Shown here: piece after piece, positions 39,108 through 58,898 of the stretch
Layout: each line of letters starts with the position of its first letter
How positions within the stretch are numbered: position 1 is the first letter of the stretch
Assembly: GCA_009823395.1 (NCBI GenBank)
Contig: CM020512.1
Location: forward strand, 12,573,405 to 12,637,404
DNA length: 64,000 bases
Direction of reading: 5' to 3'
From: Thamnaconus septentrionalis
Lineage: Eukaryota > Chordata > Actinopteri > Tetraodontiformes > Monacanthidae
Position numbers and translations under genes: made by a program
The notes under the pieces: model-generated
What the model was told of the DNA's origin: nothing
Database searches by the model: none
Seen by the model: only the letters and a program-made list of their open reading frames with translations

Positions 39108-39540
39108 AGTGTTGGGAAGACTACTTTGCAAATGTAATTAGTTACAATGTAAGTTACCTAATTAAAAATGTAATAGTTGTGTAGCTATTTCAGTTACTTT
39201 ATCAAAGTAATGTAACCGTTTGTGTTTGATTACATTTTGATTATCTTTCTAAAGTTTGAATAAAAGCTCTCAACTGTTGTCAACTGTCCAGACCTGACAG
39301 TGTTGAGCTTCCAGCAGCGCTCAAAACAGAGAGGGACAATTCAACTGGCATGAGAATGGTAGGGGGCACTGCAATTCACAACTTGACAGGAGAACTAGTC
39401 AGAAGCATCAGAATAGTATCAAACTTTTTGTCTGTGGAGGGAAACAGAAAAGGACGGTTCTCGTGCCAAGCCAGTGCAGGAGAAAACCATGCAAAGCAAC
39501 AAAAATATAAAATGATTAAACATAAAGATGTATTTCGTGG
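39108..39540 (+). mobile_element. Dispersed repeat family E, plus-orientation copy
   Basis: Starts CAGTGTTGGGAAGACTAC. It runs through 'ttgagcttccagcag' and 'agggggcactgcaattc' and ends near 'aaacataaag'. It is the reverse complement of the copies at 15390-15933 and 60745-61222. No coding capacity. Confidence 0.7.
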
Positions 39541-39562
39541 CTGAAAATCGCACCGCAACCTC

Positions 39563-39606
39563 AACTCTAACCCTAACCCTAATTCCAGCCTTAACCCTAA
39601 CCCTAA
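39563..39606. repeat. Degenerate CCCTAA telomere-like repeat
   Basis: About five CCCTAA-like units around 'cctaaccctaaccctaat', with a shorter cluster at about 40898-40950. They are too short and degenerate to be a telomere; an interstitial simple repeat is likely. Confidence 0.7.
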
Positions 39607-39699
39607 CGCCATGCAAGTCTATGGGGTCAAAGGTCAACCCTGTTCAAGAGACATGGGACCACTTGCAGGTTCATCAGGATCCCTCAAGACACAGCCATG

Positions 39700-41870
39700 T
39701 CAAATTTGGGGCTTCTAGCCCATGAGGAACCCCAAAACCCTAATGTAGCACTCATAAAATCCTGGAACACTTTAAAAGTTCATGGTTGTCCAACATGAGG
39801 TCACTTTAAGACCCGGGTCCGGTCACTTTTCACCTCCTCCTTGTTGGCTTTTCCACCCATCACTCACAACACCTGAGCCAATCAGATGCTGAGATCTGTC
39901 ATCCTTCCCGTTTCCTGTGTGGAGGAGGAAGTGACACCAAACCACCTGTTCATTCATTACTCACCAAGCCATCCACCTGAAGCAGCAGAACCTCTCAAAC
40001 TTGATTCTAAAAAAGTTTGTAAAATAAACCGGCTGGACTTCTCGCCAAAAGACCAACCATGCAAGGCTTTTGTCCTCTCCTATGATTCACTTCCTTTTCC
40101 TAAGGAAGTGAATCTTTTTTTGGAAGCGGTCTAGCAACCATGCTAATGCTCACAAGCTTTCCCAACCACTCCACCACTCCACAGTACTCTTGCTAATATC
40201 CAGATGTGTTGCTTCTGTGGATCAACTCCTTTGGCTGGACACCAGTCAGGCTTTTATGGACTGAAAGAAACCTGAATTCTGGAGACGAAGAACTGGAACA
40301 CAGATTAGATGGCGCGCCACCTTCGGAAAAACTGAAATTGAACTTTGTGGACCAAGCTTCATCTACCACATTGGCCAGCCTCAAGCCTGTCAGCTGCTTC
40401 ATGCGCCTTCCCCAGTGGTGTGGTAGGACTTAACTGGCCTTACTGTAAATGAGAACAATTACATTCACATTCACATAACCCATTTTAGAGAGAAATTGTT
40501 TACTTTGATGGTGCCTTTTGATTTTTGTTTATTCAGTTAAAATTCTTTCAAGTGATTGAATGAATGTATTTGATTTCCATATGTTGAAAGTATGATATAT
40601 ATGATAAGTTAAAAGGTGCCTTGAAGAAAATTGTAATTGATTGATTTAATTACTACTAGTAGGACTTGAATTGACTGATTACCGGTAATTGTTTTGCTAT
40701 ATTATTATTATTATTATTATTATTATTGTTATTCTTTTTTTTTTCTATGACTGTTATCTTGAAGAATTTCAAGCATCTTTTGTAAAATATACTACCGGTA
40801 CATTCAATTCTGTGTTTGTGTTTGATTAATCCTCACACAGCTCCATTAGTCTGTTAGATTACATTTAACTGTAGCCAAACATATAATTAGTGTTGCACTA
40901 ACCCTAATTCTGAAACCCTAACCCCAGTCTTACGCCCAACCCTAACCCTGAAAAACAAATACTCAAGTCAAGTAAAGCTAGCTGAAAAAAATATACCGAA
41001 GTACAGTTGGAACGTTTTTCCTTTGCAACTACCCTCCTCCGCTGCACACTGACCCACTGTGTGAAGTTACAGTCAGAGAGTGGAGGTTGCTGGAGGTGTC
41101 CAGCTGCTTGCTGCTGGAATGTTTTGGAGGCAGCGAGTGCAACCCCCGGATGCGACTGTTGACTCGGCTCCTGCGACGACCCTGCGGAGACGCACTCAAC
41201 CGTCTAACTCACTCCACCAGCATCCGCTTACAGCCTTACACAACAGGCTGCTGCTGACAGAAGGGCTTCAGTGTGTTCAGTGGTGTAGCCTCTGCGTGAT
41301 AAGCAGGTATACACGTACAGCCACTAGAAAATGTCCCAAATTACCGTACAACCACTAAAATATGTGGAAAGGTACATATCAGTATGGTTCTTTCAACACA
41401 ATGTTCACTTTCCCATTTAAAAATGGGATTCAAAGGATGTTTGATGTTTTGATTTGAGGGTCATCCATTGCTGTATTGCCACTTTAAAGAACTGATTTGT
41501 GTGTTTGCACCACTCTTTGCACTTGATTCAACTGTGATAATTTATTCATTTTTTCTTAAACAAATTTGTCTTGTGAATGCTGTTCGTCAGTTAATTGAAG
41601 TCCGCCTGTAAATGATTGTTGCATCTTGTGTTGCTTCAAAGCATTTAGATTTAGGCGATACACAATCACTCTTTCGTGATCTCACTTATATGTGGATGCA
41701 GGCTTTATGCATTACTGAGCATGATGATGCTTCATGTTTTGAAGCATTTGTGGCCGAGGCTGGGAGGGGAGAAAAATCAGTCTAGCCACTAAAATAAACT
41801 AGACTACACCACTGCGTGTGTGTGTGTGTGTGTGTGGATCAGTAACAGGAAGTGACACAGCTGTCGGGCT
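39700..41870. other. Intergenic stretch with no supported gene
   Basis: No splice-consistent coding block, RNA gene or clear transposon was recognised. It contains (ATT)n at about 40707-40733, several short A/T-rich tracts and the telomere-like cluster near 40900. Confidence 0.5.
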
Positions 41871-41880
41871 GCGAGTCGAT

Positions 41881-41886
41881 TTTATT
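41881..41886 (-). promoter_or_regulatory. ppdpf: Candidate ppdpf polyadenylation signal
   Basis: TTTATT on the + strand reads AATAAA on the - strand, about 315 bp downstream of the ppdpf stop codon. Confidence 0.5.
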
Positions 41887-42200
41887 GCGTTTCATCAGTG
41901 GCAGCTTGTTCCCAGAAGGTGTTCAGAAGACAGTGTGAAACATACAACAGTACAAATGTTTTTTATTTTCCATTTTTTTCTTAGATGTGTTTATCAGGGC
42001 AACTTCTTTTTTTGTTCATTTTTATGTGTTTTTTTTTTTACATTAATAGTTAATAATAATAATAAAAAACAGATGGTTACAAACATAAATGGCAGCCTAC
42101 ACTACGATGGATTAAAAAAAACAACAACTATGAAGGTCATAAACGGGGCGTCCTCCCGTCACCTAGCGTTGGTCTCACTGGTGGAGCGGCGGCGGTGGCG

Positions 42201-43534
42201 TTAGGAGGAGGCAGGACTTCCTGCATCGCTGCTCTCGCTCACCTGGCGCCGCATCACCATCTCCCGGGCCACACAGCTGATCTGACCGTTGGTCACGGCA
42301 CCGGGGACTCCCACCCTGGCGGGAGGGGGAGAGTGAGAGAAATATATGAATAGTGTATTTATTAAACAGAAAGTTACAACATAGAACGCATTTCTAAACT
42401 CAATGTATCTCAAATGTGAAATTAGTGAGAGAGAGGATGAGGGACAGAGAAAAGTAAGGGAGAGATGGAAAGACAGAGTGGGGACACAGGAGAGAGACAG
42501 AGAGAGAGGGAGAGGGATGGAGAAAGAGGGAGATAGATATAGATAGTGATAGAGATAAATAGAGATAGATAAATCAAGAGAGAGAGGCAGAGACACCGTC
42601 ACACTCTGGGAACACTTGGCTGTCAGGAGGCCAGAGAGAAAAACTCACTTCTCCTCCGTCAGTGGGCTCATCCCAGGCTGCTTCCCAAAGAAGAAACTGG
42701 ACCACCAGTGACCAGAGTCCTGCTTGGGAAGTCCTGCACACACACACACACACACACGTTAAAGAAGTTCACGTGTCAGCAGCCACAGAGATAATATAGA
42801 TTAAAAAAAGAAAAAAACAGCAGGAACTCGTTCTTCAGTCGCACAAACAAGCCTGGATGAGCATGTGCGTGTTTAGTCAGCAAGCGCCTGGCGCCCAGAC
42901 ACACTCACGACCTGGCGCTGCTGACTGGAGATCAAAACACCACGTCAGTCTGCCTGAACGTCCCACTGACAAAAGGCAGCGCCCTGGCACACGCCCAGTT
43001 TAAACTGTGCTCGTGCCAGTTTCAACTAGCACAAACCCAGTTTAACCTGGCACAAGCCCAGGACGAGTCAACTCCTCAGACAGCACCTTTAAAATGTGAC
43101 CTCGTCAGCATCGGCACTTTCAAAATGACTCGTTTCATGTCATCAGGTCTTATGATACAGGTCATGTTAAGTCGAGGAGGAGCCCACCTGGGTGATGAGG
43201 GATGACTTCGCCGCTGTACTCCGAACTGCCACAAGAGCTACTGCTGGACGTTGAGCCGATGCGCCCTGCAGCAGAAGAAGAAATCATAATTGATAATCAC
43301 AATTATATTACTGAGATAATTTATGATTGAACTGCTGAGACAACACAGGAAGTCGTCAACACACAGTGTGATGGTCAGTGGTGATGAATCACCACTGAGG
43401 AAGTGAACAATGGCTGACAAACAACAACAACCTGGGCAGGGGGGGTGGTCACAGACAGACAGACAGACAGACAACTGACTTCGGTAGTAGTCGGTGGTGG
43501 CCACCAGGGATCCGCCTGCTGGAATGGCTGCCAT
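42201..43534 (-). CDS. ppdpf: Pancreatic progenitor cell differentiation and proliferation factor
   Basis: Four coding exons on the minus strand: 43480-43534, 43188-43265, 42649-42733 and 42201-42315. All phases agree and give 110 residues (human PPDPF is about 114). The start MAAIPAGGSLVATTDYYRRR, the serine cluster before CGSSEYSGE, and GHWWSSFFFGK are family hallmarks. PPDPF/Exdpf is a small protein linked by published zebrafish work to exocrine pancreas development; its biochemical activity is unclear. The C-terminal 38 codons are less conserved and contain VAREMVMRR. The gene is convergent with ptk6, as in human. An acceptor at about 43571 lies upstream of the ATG, so translation starts in exon 2. 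The a/b paralogue is not resolved. Confidence 0.95.
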
Positions 43535-43985
43535 CCTGCTGCTGGTCAAACTGGAACTCTGCTGGATGGAAACCTGCAGGACGGGTCCACACATCAGCCC
43601 ACTCGTATAAAGATTATCATTGTGGTGTAAACTGATCTCTGACACACAGGACCATCAGAATCTGCTTCACTTCCTGCTTAGATGTTTGTTTGCTGACTGG
43701 TGTCCCCAGGATCAGAACGATTCCTCCAGACTGATGAATCATCTAATTGATAACATCCCATCAAAATGGAAGCGATTCACTGAGCCTCACTCTGTGTCGT
43801 TTAATCAGATAGAGGGAGTACACGCAAACCGAATTAACCGTGAATACTTGCTGTTGTTTATTAAACAACAACGGTGGTAAACACCGTCGTCGGTGTGCGG
43901 CAGCGATTCGTCAACGCTTCGGTGACGTCACCGCCTGTTTTGCTCTTGTTTACATCCATCCAGTCTAAAGCGAAGGCAACATTTA

Positions 43986-44025
<40 letters not shown>

Positions 44026-44472
44026 ATATTTGCTCCTGAAAGCAGAACAATGGAGTCTGTGCTCAGGGGGCATGGTGAGGGGTCGGTGGGGTCCTCGACG
44101 ACCACGACCAGTGGCACCATCACCACCAGCAGGCTTCGTCTCAAAACTGGGACGTTGTCTCCGCTGCGGTAAAAACAAACAACAGCGACCCGTTGACGGC
44201 TTAAAACCACAGCCAAAGGCCGTTGAACGTCCAGAGAACGACTAAACTACTCCGCATCCCTTCAAACTGCGGCGGTCTTCACCAGACCGTTACGACGAAA
44301 ATACCCAAATGCCTTAAGAGTCGTTCGCTGGCTACCGTTATCTAGCTGCAGTTAGCCGGCTAGTGGCTACCGTCGGCTAGCTGCAGTTAGCTTCTCGCCC
44401 CAGTCGACGGCAACCAAACAACCGCCACCATTTAACGGGGGGTCCCGACAGGCAAGCAGAGCCTCGGCTCAC

Positions 44473-44635
44473 CTCGTACGGAGCAGCTGATGTTCCGGCG
44501 GTGGCACCGAGTCAACTCAGTCGACGAGGCTGGGGGCTGAACGCTAGGCGACGGGGCCCATTTGAAAAGAATTTCGGGTAAGTGTGACCCCTCCAAGGTC
44601 CGAAACCGAGGTCACCGCTACTCACTCTCTCGCTG
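44473..44635 (-). other. ppdpf: Probable non-coding first exon of ppdpf
   Basis: A good donor (CGAG then gtgagccgag on the minus strand) ends this segment at 44473. The segment starts just downstream of a TATA box. It is GC-rich and holds no start codon in the ppdpf frame. The 5' end is estimated from the TATA position. Confidence 0.5.
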
Positions 44636-44657
44636 CGGGCTCTGTGGGCAGCGGCCA

Positions 44658-44665
44658 CTTATATA
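44658..44665 (-). promoter_or_regulatory. ppdpf: TATA box of ppdpf
   Basis: Minus-strand TATATAAG in a GC-rich context. Transcription would begin about 25-30 bp downstream, near 44630, consistent with the donor at 44473. Confidence 0.6.
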
Positions 44666-45518
44666 GACCGCGGAGGCAGTGACGTTGTGGGGCAGTGGGC
44701 GGGGCCTGTTGCAGCCATTTCCTCGCAACGGCGGGGGAGTACGTGAGCTCGCTGCTGTGCACCCCCACCCCAACCCTGGAGGGAACGTGACTCGAGTAAC
44801 GTTTCCAAACCTTTTCATCATTCACAACTGTCCGAAGGAACAAAGCAACAACAACCTGAAATCTTGATATATTGTTGCTGTTTCCACACTCACGTTGATC
44901 TCCTTCTAGGAACGTCGGTTCTCGACGTGGGCAGAACACAGAAAATACAAAATAGGCGAAATTCCCACTTGTAGTTGTCAGAGCTCGTATTTGCTGTGCC
45001 TGTGTCTCCCCCTGGTGCCTGAATCTGGTGGTCCGCACCTGTGCTAGGAAATCAAAGAAGTGGCCAAATCAAAGTATGTCTGCTAAAAAAAAAAAAAAAA
45101 AAAAAAAAGAAGAATGAAATAAATGTGTGAATATAAAAAGGAAAAAATAAAAGAGCTGTGTTCTGTGTTCGGACCCCTTGAAACATTTTAATCTCATTCG
45201 GAACCTCGTTTGAAACTCTTTGATCTCGCAAGGAATGTGTTCGGACCTTGGAGGCATTCCAATGGAAAAACAAATGCAAAATTTACCTTTAGATTTCTAT
45301 TTTTAAAAAAAATGTATTATTTATTCCTCTTCATGCTGCACATTTATTTCCTCGTTTTTTGTTGTTTTTTTAAAAAACACATTTAAGTGAAGGCACTGTT
45401 GTGTTTACATACTATTCAAATGTCTCTTACGGGATATACACAAGCGCCGTGTTGTTCACTGCACTGACTTCAATGTTTCTAAGAGACAAGATTATGTTTA
45501 CGAGCACAAAAAGGGTGA

Positions 45519-45600
45519 CGTTGTCGGCAGGATTCGAACCTGCGCGGGGAGACCCCAATGGATTTCTAGTCCATCGCCTTAACCACTCGGCCACGACAAC
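45519..45600 (-). tRNA. tRNA-Ser (anticodon AGA)
   Basis: The minus strand folds as a type II tRNA. The acceptor arms GTTGTCG and CGACAAC pair perfectly, followed by discriminator G. It has the A box GTGGCCGAGTGG, anticodon loop CTAGAAA, a long variable arm (GGGGTCTCCCC) and the B box GGTTCGAATCC. There is no intron. A run of five T follows on the transcribed strand (45508-45512), a pol III terminator. It closely matches the vertebrate Ser-AGA gene and should be functional. Confidence 0.97.
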
Positions 45601-45765
45601 AAGTTATTTAAATCAATGTAAAATTATATTTTAAATATGGATACATGTAGACGCTTCAAATACAAATGGTATTGCACATTTTTATCTCACGCACATACAC
45701 AAGTTTGTAAGGCATACTGTAAGTACTTGTTTTAAGAATAACCTCTACTCTCTAGTTGCACAACT

Positions 45766-45837
45766 TCCCTGGTGGTCTAGTGGTTAGGATTCGGCGCTCT
45801 CACCGCCGCGGCCCGGGTTCGATTCCCGGTCAGGGAA
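45766..45837 (+). tRNA. tRNA-Glu (anticodon CTC)
   Basis: Begins TCCCTGGTGGTCTAGTGG (A box), has anticodon CTC in the loop, and the B box GGTTCGATTCC. The 3' acceptor strand TCAGGGA pairs with TCCCTGG (one G-U). It is 72 nt without CCA and is followed by a T5 run (45842-45846) as terminator. It lies 165 bp from the divergent tRNA-Ser gene. Confidence 0.97.
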
Positions 45838-45849
45838 CTACCTTTTTAG

Positions 45850-47071
45850 CTTTCAATAAGAGAAGCAGTGATTGTTGTTTCAGTTTCGGTCTGGACACCT
45901 CACACACAAAATATCAGCTACGAGCATACCACAGCTCTGACTGGTGTTCAAGGTTCCACGCTCTAGAAACATCTTCCAAACACCTTCTAGGTTCTTTATG
46001 CACATCCAGTGGCAACCCCTTGGGGTTAGAGTCTCAGACAAGCAGCACTCAAGTCATTTAAAGGAATGCTTTATTGATATCCAAACATACACAACAGAAC
46101 AAAACATAAGTGTTTTCGTTCATTCACCAAAGCCTGGACTTCACTGATCCCTTTTCATATCCTCCCACGGGCAGGAGCTAGATAAAGCTAATAGGTTCGC
46201 TAGCGTACCGACCCTAGAGCAAGAAGAAAAAACCCTCCCTTTGTTCTCCAACTGCAGCTTTCCACAAATGCATCGCAACCAGCGCAAGAACAGGGGAAAG
46301 TGTGTGTGTCCAGAGTGACTGGCCTCCAAATCACCACTTCAGAGCACACATTCATTTTCTTTCCATGCTTCTGAAGGACAGAGGTTCGGCAACAGGTACT
46401 ATTTAATATTGGCAACTTTATTCAACTGATGGCAAATGAAATATTCAAAAAACAAAACAAAAAAAACAACAGAAAAAATATCTGTGAACAGACAGGAAGT
46501 TAAGAAAAAGGGGCAACAGCACCAAAAGCAGAGAACACACATAGATGGACCATCTCTCATCTCATTTTCAGCCCCATTTATCAGTGAAACCAAAGACTTC
46601 TGGCTGAAAAACCCCAAAATGATAATAATAAAGGAAAACAATTGGCATCTGGAAACGTAGGCAATCAGATTAAGTGTTTTTCAAGATTGACAAGTGAGAA
46701 TATGAATTATATTGTTTGTATAACATTTCTTTTATCTCAAAAGATCACTTTAGGTTTTCAGTGTCCGGAGAACTTCACTTTGATAATTACTAAACCTTTT
46801 TTCTCTAAGCAAAGTTTCATTGGTTAGAATCTTTACTACACTCACCCCTTATCTCACTAGTGAGAAATATTCTCTAACACAAATGCCTAAAATAGCAGGG
46901 TTTTTTGCAAAATAAAACATTTTTGGCAAGAAAATCAGAATCAAAGCGCTGGATCTGATGATGTCACATTCAGAGAGATAAAGAACCTGAAGCAGGTGGG
47001 AGTGTCGCTGTGAGTGGTCACCGCAGCGTTAGTGTCAGTGTAGCCGCCGGGACCCCTGTCATAAGGAGTGT

Positions 47072-47112
<41 letters not shown>

Positions 47113-47965
47113 CTTGGTGTGAGAAGAGCAGCAGCAGCAACGAACCTGCAGGTGGCTCCACCCCTGCGAACTGAATGCAGTTTTGCTTGAAGCCCCTCCC
47201 CCTTTATTGACCTGTGTAACCCCTGACCTTAGTCTGAGGCTCCACCTTCTTCACTGCAGCCCACCACATCACTTATATCTACCGGCTTCCTACCACCCAA
47301 GTTGTGTAAAAACATTGTTTTTTTTGCTAAGCAGTGTAAAATAGTTTCAATATATAGAAAATGGTTGAAGTTCTCAGTTTGTTTAATGTTTTTTTTAATT
47401 TACATGGTGTCAGGTGACATGTGCACATGCATGTAGCGCGCCCTACAGTCTGAACCTTCACCTGTAACTAGCCTGAGCGATAGTCAGAGACAGAGAGAGA
47501 GAGTGAGAGACAAACAGGCAGCAGAAACACCAGGTTTAGTAGACAATGAAAGCATCTCATGCTATTTCCAGTCTGAACGCTCCACCCAAACCACGCCCCT
47601 TCCTCCCCTTCTCCTCATCCACCTCCTCACTGGTGCCCCTTGCTGACTGGAGTGCAGAGTTGAACGTGCTGCTGGATGGTGTGCGGGAGACCCGATGTTT
47701 AACCAGCATGCTGGCTGACGGACAGGTGGGGGGGGCTACTGAGGCGAGGTGAGGGGATGGATGGGTTGGGGAGGTGTAACAGGTTTAGACATCAACAAAA
47801 CATTTGGCTGCTCCTCGGCAGGCACAGGAAGGCTGGCAGGCTGGGAAGAAGCTGCTTCTCCCACCCGGAGGCCACACACCCCCACCACCCGAGTGATGCG
47901 TGGTGATAACAGTACAGTCTGGGTGGGGTGGGGTGGGGGTAGGGGAGCAGGGGGTAGGTGGGGCT
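45850..47965 (-). other. tpd52l2: Probable tpd52l2 3' UTR
   Basis: Downstream of the tpd52l2 stop on the minus strand, with no other gene seen. Minus-strand AATAAA motifs lie at 47203-47208, 46418-46423 and 46070-46075, so a UTR of about 0.8 to 1.9 kb is possible. A GT tract at 47072-47112 is included. Confidence 0.45.
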
Positions 47966-57613
<9,648 letters not shown>

Positions 57614-58386
57614 GGCGTCGCTTCTACAGACAGAGCGGCTTTTTAAACAGAAAAAAGTGGGCTACTGCGAGGCGTGACAGCGACCGTTGCTTTTCCTTCC
57701 CAGTCCAGCGACTGTTTCACTTTCGCGAAAACAAAAAAAGTCTCGTCCGACTGGAGAACTCCGACCCTGAGGAAGCCTGCAAGCCAGCTCAGCGCCCTGT
57801 TCACTGTGAAGCTAACGGTAATGACGCAAGAATATCCGCTGGGGCCTTTCAGAATGAAAGTATCACCAATTGATTTGCGACTGAATTTGTAGAAAATCTG
57901 CGTTTAACGCGAGGGTTTATTGTTTTCATTAAATATCACATAATATCTTCTTTAGTTGTAATTTCAAATGTATTTTTTATGAGATTACATTAGAAGTATA
58001 CAGCAGCTGCTCCGTCTTTTCGGCTGCAAAAACAGGAAGTGCTGTTCTCCGCTGATAAGAGTTGAGGGGTTTCGAATGACTCCTCTTCCGGTGTGCCAGA
58101 AACACGTCACACAGACACACACAAACAGCTGGTTTTGGTCTGAGGTTGACGCACGCACACGCACACACACAGATATAGACTATGAGCCAAGTGAAATTTA
58201 TTGAATTGTTTCGTGCCTCAGTCAATTTAAATTATTCAAACACATAAAATCACAAAAAGCTGGTGAATCGCAGGGAGCGACTACCGGTGGCGTGGTATTC
58301 ACACGTAGTGCGTCCAGCAAGCTTCTCCTATACAGCTGACTAAAACATTATTTTTATTTGTGTGCGGGAGCCTCTGGAGGAACATA

Positions 58387-58481
58387 TCACATTTGCGCCT
58401 CCTCCTTGATCTCCACCTCCTCTTCTGTGCTGTGCGTAGATGTGTTGGTCAGCTGACGAGCAGCGTCGCTGAACCTCCGGT
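58387..58481 (-). CDS. Candidate alternative last coding exon of the TRIM gene
   Basis: Minus strand: an acceptor (gtcttattag) at 58482-58483, then 95 bp with a 31-codon frame (30 residues and a stop) beginning RRFSDAARQL and ending with an acidic EEEVEIKEEAQM. An AATAAA lies 29 bp after the stop (58353-58358). The acceptor is phase 1, so it fits directly after TRIM exon 9 (59699), which also ends phase 1. That would make an isoform with a short acidic tail and no hydrophobic helix. It cannot be the end of an unrelated upstream gene unless that gene is also unseen. No transcript evidence. Confidence 0.4.
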
Positions 58482-58898
58482 CTAATAAGACAAGTGCAGA
58501 ACATTAAAAACACAGAGAGAAGTGTGTTGAGGAGCAGACCGCTGCTTTTAATGCCAGATTTATCACTTAATTATTGACATCCGGGCTTTTTAAATGTCCT
58601 TATGGTTGAAAGCTTGAAGAACGAAGTTCCAATTGTCAGGCGCATTTAAGTTAAAAAGGCATGAGGTAGATTGAATTACAACTCGACCACTCGGACTCAC
58701 CAGTCACTGACAAAGTTGCCAGTGTTGTGACGTCACAACAGCGTGTTATGACGCACAACTTGACTTGTAAATTGATTGGTTTCAATAATTTAGCCAAATA
58801 TGTTAAAATTAAAATCCATCAGATCTTTTTCTTCACTTCCTATAGAAGGTGTGTTTGTACCTGAGCTTGCGTGCAGGGGTGTCTCCTGCTGCCTGCCG

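Noticed and set aside
39886..40134. 82-codon frame near 40 kb as a small protein
   Set aside because: No splice sites, repeated domains or recognisable family; its length is within chance expectation.
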